Below, piece after piece: positions 51,549 through 59,680 of a stretch of 64,000 bases of DNA. Positions within the stretch are counted from its first letter, which is position 1. Every line of letters starts with the position of its first letter. Made by a program: the position numbers and the translations under genes. Source of the DNA: JBCBSZ01 sp039185015 (lineage in GTDB: Bacteria; Actinomycetota; Acidimicrobiia; Acidimicrobiales; Poriferisodalaceae); assembly GCA_039185015.1 (NCBI GenBank), contig JBCDAU010000002.1:124001-188000 (forward strand), read 5' to 3'. The notes beneath the pieces were generated by a model. The model saw nothing but the letters and a program-made list of their open reading frames with translations. It searched no databases and was not told where the DNA came from.

Positions 51549-51797
51549 TTACGGCTCGGTTTCCAACCGCTCGACCTGCGAGGAGACCCTGGTCGCCCCC
51601 TCCCGCAGCGCCGCGATCGTGGCGGCCTGGAGGGCTTCGACCGTCGATGCCGTCGGCCCGGTGATCGAGGTGCCGAACGGGCCGACGTCGACCACGACGC
51701 CGTCGACGCCGCGCGCTGCGTCGATCGCCGCCGAGACGTGCCGTCCCGGGCGACCCGGGTCGAAGGGCTCGACGGTGAACTCGATGCGAGCGCTCAC
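51549..51797 (-). CDS. Small thiamine-binding-protein-like (YkoF/MTH1187-type) protein
   Basis: 82 residues: ARIEFTVEPFDPGRPGRHVSAAIDAARG, VVVDVGPFGTSITG and AATIAALREGATRVSSQVER follow the small ferredoxin-like fold of MTH1187/YkoF proteins, which bind thiamine-type pyrimidines. GTG/ATG start overlaps the HTH gene by 4 nt. In this operon it could bind a purine- or pyrimidine-like effector. Family assignment by pattern only. Confidence 0.55.
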   Translation of the reverse strand: MSARIEFTVEPFDPGRPGRHVSAAIDAARGVDGVVVDVGPFGTSITGPTASTVEALQAATIAALREGATRVSSQVERLETEP

Positions 51798-52162
51798 AGG
51801 TCCTCACCCCGATCGGCGTTCAGGTAGTTGTAGACGGTGAAGCGGCTCACCCCGAGGGCGTCGGCGACGTGCTCGACCGCACGACGGAGCATGAAGGCCC
51901 CACGATCGTCGAGCAGGCGCACCGCCTCCTGCTTGTCCTCCCGGCCGAGGTCGGCGAGGGAGGCCCCGAGCTCCCGCTCGACCGACTCGATGAGGCGGTC
52001 GAGGGCGCCGTGCAGCGCCGGGAGGCGTACCCCGGCGACCTGGCGGCCCTCCCAGCACAGGAGCAGGTCGGACCCGGTGGTGTCGTCGGGAGGGACGAGC
52101 TCCGCGCCGACGGCCGCGATGAGCGGCTTGACCGCATCGAGGAACTCGTCGTCCACGGTCAC
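51794..52162 (-). CDS. HTH regulator, YheO/DauR-type C-terminal domain
   Basis: 122 residues from GTG overlapping the amidohydrolase stop. The C-terminal part DKQEAVRLLDDRGAFMLRRAVEHVADALGVSRFTVYNYLNAD is the HTH of the YheO/DauR family. The N-terminal ligand part is much shorter than in YheO (about 60 rather than 130 residues), so this is a reduced version. Encoded between the 8-oxoguanine-deaminase-like gene and the Mo-enzyme operon; candidate regulator of the shared 18-bp motif. Confidence 0.72.
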   Translation of the reverse strand: MTVDDEFLDAVKPLIAAVGAELVPPDDTTGSDLLLCWEGRQVAGVRLPALHGALDRLIESVERELGASLADLGREDKQEAVRLLDDRGAFMLRRAVEHVADALGVSRFTVYNYLNADRGEDL

Positions 52163-53454
52163 GGCCAGAGCCTCTGCGCGGCCGCCGCGAGGTCCCGATG
52201 CGCGACATCGAGATCGAGTCCGAGCACCGTGCCCTCGGCGACCACCTGACGGCCGGCCACGAACAGGTGCCGCACGAGACGATCGGGCCCGAAGACGAGC
52301 GCATCCAGCGGGTCGGGGATGTCGGCGACGTCCGCCATCGGCCAGACCGCGAGATCGGCCGGGGCTCCTGGCTCGAGACGACCCAGCTCCGGACGGCCGA
52401 TGCAGCGGGCGCCGCCCTCGGTGGCGAGGCGAAGGGCATCGCCCGACCCGAACGATGTTGCGTCCCCGGTTCGCAGCCGAGCGACGTAGAGGCTCTGGCG
52501 CAGCTCCGGGAACAGCCGGCCCACCTCGTTCGAGGCCACGCCGTCGACGCCGAGCCCGACGGGAGCCCCGGCGGCCTCGAGGTCACCGACGCGGCACATG
52601 CCGGCCGCGAGGCGAGCGTTGGACGACGGGCAGTGCCCCACGCCGACGCCGCGGCTGCCCAGCAGGGCGACCTCGGCATCGTCGAAGTGGATGCCGTGGG
52701 CGACCCAGACATCGTCCGCGATCCAACCCCACTCGTCGAGGAGCTCGACCGGCCGACGACCGAACCGTTCGAGCGCGTCCTGCTCCTCCTCGATCGTCTC
52801 GGCGAGGTGCGTGTGCAGACGGGCACCGAGGCGGCGCGCGAGCGCGGCCGACTCCGTCATCAGCTCCGGTGTCACCGAGAACGGCGAGCACGGGGCCACC
52901 ACGACGTCGACCATCGGGTCGTCGGCGTGGTGCAGGAGCAACGACTCGGTGTGGCTCAGGATCGCCTCGCGGTCCTCCACGACGTGGTCCGGGGGCAGAC
53001 CACCCTGGGACTCGCCGAGGTCCATCGAGCCACGGCTGAGCTGCAGGCGGGTCCCGACCTCGGCGGCGGCGCCGACGATCGCGTCGAACACCTCCACATC
53101 GCCGCGGGGCACGAGGTAGTGGTGGTCGAACACGGTCGTGCAGCCGGAGCGCGCGAGCTCGGCGATGCCGACCCGCGCGGCGATGCGGACGTCGTCGACG
53201 CCGAGCCGGCCCCACACCGGATAGAGCTCGGTGAGCCAGCCGAACAGGTCGCATCCGACGGCCCGACCGCGCGTCATCCACTGGTAGAGGTGGTGGTGGG
53301 TGTTGACGAAGCCGGCGGTGATCACGTCGCCGTCGACGCTGACGACCTGATCCCCGGGGCGGGCCTCGACCGTGCCGACCGCGTCGATGACGCCGTCGAC
53401 GATCGCGATGTCGCCGGGCGACCTCGCGCCGCGGAGCACGAGCCGTGGACTCAT
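52159..53454 (-). CDS. Amidohydrolase, 8-oxoguanine deaminase / ATZ-TRZ type
   Basis: 431 residues, complete. FVNTHHHLYQWMTRG (metal His53 and His55), GCTTVFDHHYL, RLHTHLAETIEEE, VAHGIHFDD, GHCPSSNARL and LGVDGVASNE are in the order expected for this group. 8-Oxoguanine deaminase converts 8-oxoguanine to urate; the related hydroxyatrazine hydrolases share these motifs. The adjoining xanthine-dehydrogenase-type genes favour purine degradation. First of three coupled genes with the HTH and the small binding protein. Confidence 0.82.
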   Translation of the reverse strand: MSPRLVLRGARSPGDIAIVDGVIDAVGTVEARPGDQVVSVDGDVITAGFVNTHHHLYQWMTRGRAVGCDLFGWLTELYPVWGRLGVDDVRIAARVGIAELARSGCTTVFDHHYLVPRGDVEVFDAIVGAAAEVGTRLQLSRGSMDLGESQGGLPPDHVVEDREAILSHTESLLLHHADDPMVDVVVAPCSPFSVTPELMTESAALARRLGARLHTHLAETIEEEQDALERFGRRPVELLDEWGWIADDVWVAHGIHFDDAEVALLGSRGVGVGHCPSSNARLAAGMCRVGDLEAAGAPVGLGVDGVASNEVGRLFPELRQSLYVARLRTGDATSFGSGDALRLATEGGARCIGRPELGRLEPGAPADLAVWPMADVADIPDPLDALVFGPDRLVRHLFVAGRQVVAEGTVLGLDLDVAHRDLAAAAQRLWP

Positions 53455-53485
53455 CGCCGTTCCTCGGCCGCGGACTCGTCGCCGG

Positions 53486-54721
53486 TCACTGTCGCACCTC
53501 CGTCAGGGGTTCGTACGCGAACTGGCCGGTCTCGTCGTCCTCGACCAGGCGGTGTCCGCACCGGGCGGCGAGGAGCTCGTGTCCCTCCTCGGGACCGCTG
53601 GCGATCAGCTGGTCGCCGGCCTCCAGCGTCACGAACCCGCGCGGCCGATAGACGTACCGCCCACCCCGTCGGATCGCGAGCACGTGGAATCCGGGCTCCG
53701 TGGCGAAGTCGAGCTCGCGGAGGCTGCGGCCGTCCGCGTCGGAGCCGCCACCCACGGGGACCTGCACCACGACGTCGTCGGTGTCGCCGAGCGCGAGGCC
53801 GATGATCGGGTGCAGCTCCTCCTTCTTCTCCACGAGCCACACCATCTGCTGGGCCTGGTCGCCGATGTCCTCCGCCGCCTCGGCCAGCTGGAGGAGGGCA
53901 CGCAGGTGCGAGGGGTCGAGGTTGTCCGCCGCCGCACGCAGCACCCAGATCTGGAGCGAGTCGCGCATGCGGTCGAGGCGGTCCTCGAGCTGCACGACCT
54001 CGCTGGCCAGACCGAGGTCGCGGAGCACGAGCGACGAGTAGGCGAGCCCGACGGCCGTCTCCGACAGGTTCTTCATCTCGACGAGGGTCTCGACCGCTCG
54101 GTCGAGCTCGGTCAGCGCCTCGGGCTCGGGCGACTCCGGCGGCATCCACACCGGCGCGTTCACGAGCTGACGCAGTCGTTCGATGCCCGCCCGAGCACCA
54201 CGGAGGAACAGGACGTCGCCCGGTTGGAGGATGGTCTCGCCGTCGACCTCGACCATCCAGGTCGAACCCCGGTGGATCGCGACCACCCGCATGCCGACCT
54301 GCACCGGCAGCTCGACATCGGCGAGGGGCCGACGAGCCAGGTGGGAGCCCTCACTCACGACGACCCGGTGGGAGACCTCTTCGGCTGTCGCGAGCTCGGC
54401 GACGACCTGACGGGGGATGCCGATGTCGCGCTGCAGGATCTTCGCGATGTCGACGGCGTCGTTGGCGATGCGCTCGATCGCGCTGATGAGCTGCAACACC
54501 GAGGACATCGCCTCGGCCTCGCGCGGGTTGCGGACGGCGAGCACGGCGACCGATCGCATGTCGTGCACGAGCGAGGACATCTCGACCTCGAGATCGATGA
54601 CCTCCTCGGCCATCTCGGCGTCGTCGAAGAAGAGCGCCGTGTAGGCGAGGTCGACCATCAGCTCCGAGGTGTCCTTGGCCTCGATGAGCATGGCCTTCAG
54701 GTTCCTGGGGCGGTCATCCAT
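53486..54721 (-). CDS. Protein with two PhoU-like and TrkA-C domains (COG3273 type)
   Basis: 411 residues made of two similar halves. Each has a PhoU-like helical bundle (DTSELMVDLAYTALFFDDAEMAEEVIDLE in the first; SETAVGLAYSSLVLRDLGLASEVVQLE in the second) followed by a TrkA-C-type domain (VGMRVVAIHRGSTWMVEVDG; PGFHVLAIRRGGRYVYRPRG). Cytosolic. This type of protein is commonly encoded beside MgtE-like permeases, as here, and probably gates transport in response to a bound ligand. Confidence 0.83.
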   Translation of the reverse strand: MDDRPRNLKAMLIEAKDTSELMVDLAYTALFFDDAEMAEEVIDLEVEMSSLVHDMRSVAVLAVRNPREAEAMSSVLQLISAIERIANDAVDIAKILQRDIGIPRQVVAELATAEEVSHRVVVSEGSHLARRPLADVELPVQVGMRVVAIHRGSTWMVEVDGETILQPGDVLFLRGARAGIERLRQLVNAPVWMPPESPEPEALTELDRAVETLVEMKNLSETAVGLAYSSLVLRDLGLASEVVQLEDRLDRMRDSLQIWVLRAAADNLDPSHLRALLQLAEAAEDIGDQAQQMVWLVEKKEELHPIIGLALGDTDDVVVQVPVGGGSDADGRSLRELDFATEPGFHVLAIRRGGRYVYRPRGFVTLEAGDQLIASGPEEGHELLAARCGHRLVEDDETGQFAYEPLTEVRQ

Positions 54722-54768
54722 GGCGTGCGCCGCTCAGGATAGGACGGGGCCTGCGTCCGCGTCGCCGG

Positions 54769-56025
54769 TCACGACAGCCCCACCAGTGAGACCGCGATCA
54801 CCAGGGCGTACGCGCCGACGAGGTCGACGGTGCTCGTGACGAGCGGGATGCCGACGTTGTCGGGATCGGCGCCGAGGCGGACCGCAGCGATGGTGCCGTA
54901 GTAGCCGATGGCGACCACGAGCGCCGTGGTGACCACGCCGCCGAGGACGGCGACGGACACGACGTCGACGAGGCCGGGGCTCGACTGGCCGAGCGTCGTC
55001 GCCGCCAGGTGCGACAGGAACCCGAGGGCGACGAACACGGGGACGGCGAGGCCGATCGCCGACCCGATGTCCGCCCGGGCGACTCGATCCGGCACCGCGG
55101 CAGGCTCGACGAGGCCGAGGTGCAACTTGCTCGACAGACGGCTCGAGAGGATGCCGCCGATGGCGCCGGCCCCGGCGAGGAAGGCGGGCACGAGCACCAG
55201 CAGGACCTGGAAGCGACTGAAGGTCTCGAGCTGCTTCTCGATCGCCACCCCGGCCACGACCGTGAGCAGCCCGGCGACCAACAGGATCGGGACGCTCTCC
55301 CTGACCACGCCGCGCAGCACCGACCGGCCGGATCGGGCGACGCCGACGAGCGCGACGATCGCTGCGACCGCCGACGCCAGCGCGACCAGCGGAGTGACGA
55401 ACGAGATGCCGACGAGCGAGGTCGCGACGAACAACGCGGGCAGGGTGACGACGTCGCCCACCGCGGACACCAGCGGGGCCGTCACGTTGTCCAGATCCCA
55501 ACCGAACCGGGTCGAGCCGCCGGCGAGCGCGAGGGTCACGGCGAGCACGACGAACGAGGAGAGCAGGCCCCCGACCGTCGAGATCACGACCAGGTCGACG
55601 ACCGAGATCGTGTCCGGCACGTCGAAGGCGACCGCCGTCGTCTTGGCCAGCACGCCGAGCGCCACCGAGCTCATGAGGGTGAGTACGATCGCGGCCAACA
55701 CGTTCTGGCCCACCACCGTGTCGGCGCGCCGGCTGAGCGAGAAGGTGCCCGTGTGCAGCGACGTCGACAGGCGGCTGCCGAGCGCGCCGAAGATGTTGCC
55801 CCGCATCGCGATGGCCGCCGGGACGAGGACGAGCAGACCCCGCAGCTCGCGCAACGTCTCCTCGATCGCTCCCAGGGTGAGACCGGCGCCGATGCTGGTG
55901 AGCGTCGAGATCCCGAGGGCGATCAGCGACTGGCGAGTGTCGGCGGCCTCGGGACCGAAGAGCGACCGGGACACGCCGCGCAGCGTCGGTACCGGGAACC
56001 GTCGGGCCACACCGGTAGTCTCCAC
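54769..56025 (-). CDS. MgtE-like divalent-cation permease (duplicated membrane domain)
   Basis: 418 residues from GTG 56025. Two MgtE-type membrane domains of about five segments each; the paired signatures are VLVPAAIAMRGNIFGALGSRLSTSLHTG in the first half and VLVPAFLAGAGAIGGILSSRLSSKLHLG in the second. It lacks the cytosolic N and CBS domains of true MgtE. Transports Mg2+ or a similar ion, presumably with the PhoU/TrkA-C partner. An ATG at 56049 is possible but would overlap the start codon of the divergent gene within CATG. Confidence 0.83.
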   Translation of the reverse strand: METTGVARRFPVPTLRGVSRSLFGPEAADTRQSLIALGISTLTSIGAGLTLGAIEETLRELRGLLVLVPAAIAMRGNIFGALGSRLSTSLHTGTFSLSRRADTVVGQNVLAAIVLTLMSSVALGVLAKTTAVAFDVPDTISVVDLVVISTVGGLLSSFVVLAVTLALAGGSTRFGWDLDNVTAPLVSAVGDVVTLPALFVATSLVGISFVTPLVALASAVAAIVALVGVARSGRSVLRGVVRESVPILLVAGLLTVVAGVAIEKQLETFSRFQVLLVLVPAFLAGAGAIGGILSSRLSSKLHLGLVEPAAVPDRVARADIGSAIGLAVPVFVALGFLSHLAATTLGQSSPGLVDVVSVAVLGGVVTTALVVAIGYYGTIAAVRLGADPDNVGIPLVTSTVDLVGAYALVIAVSLVGLS

Positions 56026-56047
56026 GACGTTGCGACGCTCTCGATGC

Positions 56048-56635
56048 ATGCGGCCGCGGCCGGCGCTCCTGGCCCTCATCGGGCTCCTCGTGCTCGCGGC
56101 CTGCGACACCGGTGACGGCACGACGCTCCGTCCCCCGGCCGAGGGCGCCCAGGCGCCGCTGCCCGCCACGGAGGTGACGATCAGCCTGCCGGCCGACCAG
56201 TTCGCGATCGGGAGCACGGCGTTCGCCAACCAGGGCCTGATCCCGGGCCGCTACACCGTCCGCGACGGCCAGAACGTCTCGCCGCCGCTGGCGTGGGGTG
56301 GACCGCCCGAGGGGACCGAGGAGCTCGCGCTGGTCGTCACCGACGTCGCCGAGAGCGCCACGGTCCACTGGATCCTCGCCGGGCTCGAGCCGACGAGCGT
56401 GGGCATCGACGAGGGCCAGGTCCCGCCCGGCGCGGTCCAGGCGACGACCGAGTTCGGCTCCATCGGATGGACCGGCCCGGGCAGCGACGACGGCACGATC
56501 CACACCTTCGTGTTCCGGCTCTACGCGCTGTCCGAGCCGATCGGTCTGCCCGACGCCACACCGGCCGAGGAGATGCTCGCCCGCATCGACGCCGTCACCA
56601 TCAACACCACCGAGTTCGCCGGCCTCTTCGAGTGA
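56048..56635 (+). CDS. PEBP/YbhB-family lipoprotein
   Basis: 195 residues. Signal with lipobox VLAAC (LLALIGLLVLAAC). Domain motifs: NVSPPLAWGGPPEGTEELALVVTDV and VHWILAGLEP, the phosphatidylethanolamine-binding protein (Raf kinase inhibitor-like) fold. Anchored outside the membrane; bacterial PEBP proteins have no settled role. Starts within 25 bp of the divergent permease gene. Confidence 0.83.
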   Translation: MRPRPALLALIGLLVLAACDTGDGTTLRPPAEGAQAPLPATEVTISLPADQFAIGSTAFANQGLIPGRYTVRDGQNVSPPLAWGGPPEGTEELALVVTDVAESATVHWILAGLEPTSVGIDEGQVPPGAVQATTEFGSIGWTGPGSDDGTIHTFVFRLYALSEPIGLPDATPAEEMLARIDAVTINTTEFAGLFE

Positions 56636-56670
56636 TGCCCGCGGCGGCGGTCCCTCAGCACCGGCGGCAC

Positions 56671-56676
56671 TAACGT
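56671..56676 (+). promoter_or_regulatory. Leaderless -10 candidate (TAACGT)
   Basis: TAACGT ends 7 nt before GTG 56684. Confidence 0.5.
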
Positions 56677-56683
56677 CGACCAT

Positions 56684-57679
56684 GTGAAGCTCCACAAGCT
56701 CTCGTCGACCACCGGATGGGCCGTCCTCGAGTACGAGGACGCGCCGTGCTTCGGCGCCACCACCCTCGGCCCCAAGGTGCTCCAGGCCACCGCCAAGCTC
56801 CACGCACGGGCGGGCACCTACAAGTTCGCGCTGCTCGGAGAGCAGCTCGGCGGGGGCGCCGGGGGCATCAAGGTCGACACCGAGCAGCGAGCCGACGCCG
56901 TCGCCGCGTTCGCCGACGAGGTCGCCACCGAGCTCGCCGAGACCGGCAGGTTCCACACGAGCGCCGGGTGGGGCCTGTCCGATGCCGAGCTCGCCCCGGT
57001 CCTGGCCCACGACCCCCGCAACCCGGCCTTCCGCGAGCACGGTGACGAGCTCGTCGCCACCGGCTTCGTCGCCGGTTCGACCGTGGCGATGGGCGGCGTC
57101 GAAGGTCGCACGCTCTCGCTCGGACACCTGTCCCCGACGCTGATGGTCGGCGTCGAGCAGCTCGTCGCCGGCGGCGCGCGCGTCACCGCTGCGGCGCACC
57201 GAGCTGCGGGCGCCATCGATGCCGAGGGCCTCTCGCTCGATCGCCTCCGCGCCCTGCAGGGAGGCGAGGACGAGGGCGGCGCCACCCGCGAGGAGGTCTG
57301 GGCCGTCGATGCCGACCTGTTCGTGCCGCCGACTGCGCTCCGGGCCATCGACCACGTCAACGAGTCGGGCATCGGCGCCGGCGCCGTGCTCGGCATCACC
57401 GATCTCGTCGTGACGCCGCGTGCGGTCGCCCAGCTGCGCGCCCGGCGCGTCGAGGTGTGGCCGGAGTGGGTGGCGACGATCGGCCCGACCATGGCGGGAC
57501 TGGCAGATCCGGACGCCTCGCTCGACGACCTGAAGGCGGCCATCGCTGCGAAGGTCGAGGAGATCATGCGGGCCGCTCGTGACCACGAGGACGGCCCCAT
57601 CGTCGGGGCCGCGATCGCGGCCGAGGACTTCCTGCGCACCTGGCGCGACGAGCTGCCGTTCGGTCGTCCGCTCCCCTAG
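56684..57679 (+). CDS. Glu/Leu-dehydrogenase-like protein lacking a conserved lysine
   Basis: 331 residues against about 420 for glutamate dehydrogenase. ARAGTYKFALLGEQLGGGAGGIKVD corresponds to the substrate-binding strand and loop of Glu/Leu/Phe/Val dehydrogenases, where GGxKGG is normal; here the Lys is Ala. The C-terminal part (ESGIGAGAVLGITDLVVTPRAVAQL) looks like the second half of the nucleotide domain. Probably catalytically altered; may be a dehydrogenase on another substrate or a non-enzymatic homologue. Four nt upstream of the DsbB-like gene. Confidence 0.6.
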   Translation: MKLHKLSSTTGWAVLEYEDAPCFGATTLGPKVLQATAKLHARAGTYKFALLGEQLGGGAGGIKVDTEQRADAVAAFADEVATELAETGRFHTSAGWGLSDAELAPVLAHDPRNPAFREHGDELVATGFVAGSTVAMGGVEGRTLSLGHLSPTLMVGVEQLVAGGARVTAAAHRAAGAIDAEGLSLDRLRALQGGEDEGGATREEVWAVDADLFVPPTALRAIDHVNESGIGAGAVLGITDLVVTPRAVAQLRARRVEVWPEWVATIGPTMAGLADPDASLDDLKAAIAAKVEEIMRAARDHEDGPIVGAAIAAEDFLRTWRDELPFGRPLP

Positions 57680-57682
57680 TCC

Positions 57683-58249
57683 ATGGACACCGAGACCTTC
57701 TCGTTGTTCGCCGCCCTCCTGGCGGTCGTCGCCGCGCTCGGAGCGATCGGGGTGGTGGTGCTGCGTCTGATCTCGGGCCGGTCACCGTTCGCCACCGACG
57801 TGCTCGGCGCCGTGCACGCGATCCGCTTCCCCCTCGCGGCGCTGGTGGCAGCGGCCTCGATGGGCGGCAGCCTCTACTTCTCCGAGGTCGCCGGCTTCCC
57901 CCCGTGCCGGTACTGCTGGTGGCAGCGCTTCGCCATGTACCCGCTGGTGGTCGTCCTCGGTGTGGCTGCGGTGAGCTCGAACCGGTGGCTGCCGCGGCTC
58001 GCGACGGCCATGGCGACGATCGGCGCCGGCATCGCGGCGTACCACTACCAGCTCCAACGCTTCCCCGATCAGGGCTCGTCGTGCGACGCGACCGCGCCCT
58101 GCACCGCGATCTGGGTGGAGGAGCTCGGGTTCGTGACCATCCCTGCCATGGCCTTCGCCGGTTTCGCAGCCATACTTGCCCTCATCTGGGCACCTCGTGC
58201 GGTCCGACGGACGGCCTTCGTCGAGGACGAGCTCGTGGCCCAGGGCTGA
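57683..58249 (+). CDS. DsbB/BdbC-type thiol oxidoreductase (membrane)
   Basis: 188 residues with four to five membrane segments. CxxC pair Cys75/Cys78 in FPPCRYCWWQR, and the second pair in the outer loop SSCDATAPC. It passes electrons from disulfide formation to quinone. Paired with a TlpA-like thioredoxin 10 bp downstream, so the two probably form an extracytoplasmic disulfide system. The Trp-Gln after the CxxC fits the quinone site. Confidence 0.87.
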   Translation: MDTETFSLFAALLAVVAALGAIGVVVLRLISGRSPFATDVLGAVHAIRFPLAALVAAASMGGSLYFSEVAGFPPCRYCWWQRFAMYPLVVVLGVAAVSSNRWLPRLATAMATIGAGIAAYHYQLQRFPDQGSSCDATAPCTAIWVEELGFVTIPAMAFAGFAAILALIWAPRAVRRTAFVEDELVAQG

Positions 58250-58259
58250 AGGAGACGGA

Positions 58260-59006
58260 GTGAGCGACGACACCGCGGCCAAGCGACCGAAGACGACCTT
58301 CGAGTCGTTGGTCAACCCCCAGGACGACGAGCCGAAGTCCTCGTCGGTCCCCGTGCTGGCGATCGTCGCCGGCGTCGTGGTCCTGATCGCGATCGTCGGA
58401 GCGATGGCGATCTTCCTGTCCGGGGACGACGACGGCGACGAGGTCGTCACCGATGCCGGTGGCGAGGTCGTGGACCCGATCGAGCTCTCCGAGATCACGG
58501 TCGACGGTGACGTCTTGCCGCGCCTGGAGGATCCGGCCAGCGATCCGGCCATCGGCATGCCCGCGCCGGAGATCAGCGGCCTGTCCTACAACGGCGAGCC
58601 CGTCGAGATCTTCTTCGACGGACGGCCGAAGGTCATCTCCTTCCTGGCGCACTGGTGCCCGGTCTGCCAGGAGGAGCTCCCGCAGCTCGTCGAGTGGATC
58701 GACGGCGGCGCCGCCGGCGACGAGGTCGACGTCTACGTGGTCGCCACGGCGATCACCGACGAGCGGCCGAACTTCCCGCCATCGGCCTGGTTCCAGAGCG
58801 AAGGCCTGTCCGGCGTCCCGGTCCTGATGGACAGCGACACCAGCACGGCCGCCGAGGCGTTCGGCCTCAACGCCTTCCCCTACTGGGTAGTCATCGATGC
58901 CGACGGAACCGTGGCGTTGCGGGTCAGCGGTCTGGTGACCGACCTGCTGGACCTGCCTCCGACCGAAGCGTTCGACTTCCTCGCCCAGTTCGCCGTCGCC
59001 GAGTAA
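58260..59006 (+). CDS. Membrane-anchored thioredoxin-like protein (TlpA/ResA type)
   Basis: 248 residues; GAAGGAG just before the GTG. N-terminal cytosolic tail of about 35 residues, one membrane segment (VPVLAIVAGVVVLIAIVGAMAIF), an acidic stalk, then a thioredoxin fold with active site WCPVC (Cys133/Cys136) and cis-Pro in NAFPYWVVID. The partner of the adjacent DsbB-like protein. Handles disulfides of exported proteins; oxidant or reductant role not determined. Confidence 0.86.
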   Translation: MSDDTAAKRPKTTFESLVNPQDDEPKSSSVPVLAIVAGVVVLIAIVGAMAIFLSGDDDGDEVVTDAGGEVVDPIELSEITVDGDVLPRLEDPASDPAIGMPAPEISGLSYNGEPVEIFFDGRPKVISFLAHWCPVCQEELPQLVEWIDGGAAGDEVDVYVVATAITDERPNFPPSAWFQSEGLSGVPVLMDSDTSTAAEAFGLNAFPYWVVIDADGTVALRVSGLVTDLLDLPPTEAFDFLAQFAVAE

Positions 59007-59021
59007 CCCGCCCGGCCGGGC

Positions 59022-59546
59022 TCAGGCGGCGTCGCTCTCGGCGGTGACGACGAGCGGCGTCCGACTGCGGATCGCGGTCTCGTCGAGGAACAACCGGGCG
59101 TGCACCGAACCCGGCACGACCTCACCGACGAGGTGCCCCTCGGGGCACCGGATCTCGGCGCCACTACGACGACGGAGATCGCCACGGTGCACGACGGCCC
59201 CACCGAGCCCGTCGACGGCGAACTCGCCCTCGGCCAGCGTCTCCTCGGTCGCCGGGAGCGGCGACATCGGGAAGGTCAGCGGGGCGTCGCAGCAGGCACA
59301 GGCGTGGATGATGAGGGCGGACTTCGGCACCCGACGGCCCGGGACCAGGTCCCGCTCGGGCGCGGTCAGCCCGCCCCACACCCCACACGGCTCCTCACGA
59401 TCGCGGGCCGCCTCGAGGCACCGCTCGCGGGCGGGGCAGCCGAGACAGACCCGACGAGCCTCGATGGTGCGGGTCTCGTCGAAGAACATGTCGATGTCGG
59501 CTCCCTGGCACGCGGCGACGGCGCTCCAGTCTTCGACGATGGCCAT
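59022..59546 (-). CDS. WhiB-family [4Fe-4S] regulator with extended C-terminus
   Basis: 174 residues; WhiB proteins are commonly 80-140. The cluster ligands Cys13, Cys34, Cys37 and Cys43 are in place (spacing CxxCx5C), followed by the GVWGG turn (55-59) and the basic PGRRVPK stretch. A C-terminal extension of about 85 residues carries HACACCDAPLTF and IRCPEGH, which could bind a further metal. Two CRP-type boxes lie upstream (59617-59661), as in the whiB1 promoter of M. tuberculosis. Confidence 0.88.
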   Translation of the reverse strand: MAIVEDWSAVAACQGADIDMFFDETRTIEARRVCLGCPARERCLEAARDREEPCGVWGGLTAPERDLVPGRRVPKSALIIHACACCDAPLTFPMSPLPATEETLAEGEFAVDGLGGAVVHRGDLRRRSGAEIRCPEGHLVGEVVPGSVHARLFLDETAIRSRTPLVVTAESDAA

Positions 59547-59616
59547 GGCGGGTCTCCCTCTCGCTGGTGTGCGTAGGGTCAGAGCCGTCCAGCCTCGTCC
59601 TGATACGTGTCTTCTG

Positions 59617-59632
59617 TGTGACGTCCATCACA
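59617..59632. promoter_or_regulatory. CRP-type box 1 upstream of whiB
   Basis: TGTGA-CGTCCA-TCACA, a perfect match to the CRP/FNR half-site palindrome; dyad extends one base each side. Centre 78 bp before the whiB start; about 31 bp before the transcription start if TATCAG (59600-59605, minus strand) is the -10. Confidence 0.7.
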
Positions 59633-59645
59633 CCGGACGCACAAC

Positions 59646-59661
59646 TGTGCCATCGGTCACA
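59646..59661. promoter_or_regulatory. CRP-type box 2 upstream of whiB
   Basis: TGTGC-CATCGG-TCACA, one mismatch in the CRP palindrome, centred 29 bp upstream of box 1. Confidence 0.6.
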
Positions 59662-59680
59662 ACCGAGAGCGGCGGTTGGG

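Noticed and set aside
54734..57586. A 950-residue minus-strand open frame across the permease, PEBP and dehydrogenase-like genes
   Set aside because: Spans three well-supported genes, low-complexity composition, no domains. Shadow of plus- and minus-strand coding.
59010..59021. GCCCGGCCGGGC palindrome between the convergent TlpA-like and whiB genes, considered as a terminator
   Set aside because: Leaves only a 4-bp stem with a 4-nt loop; too weak to call.
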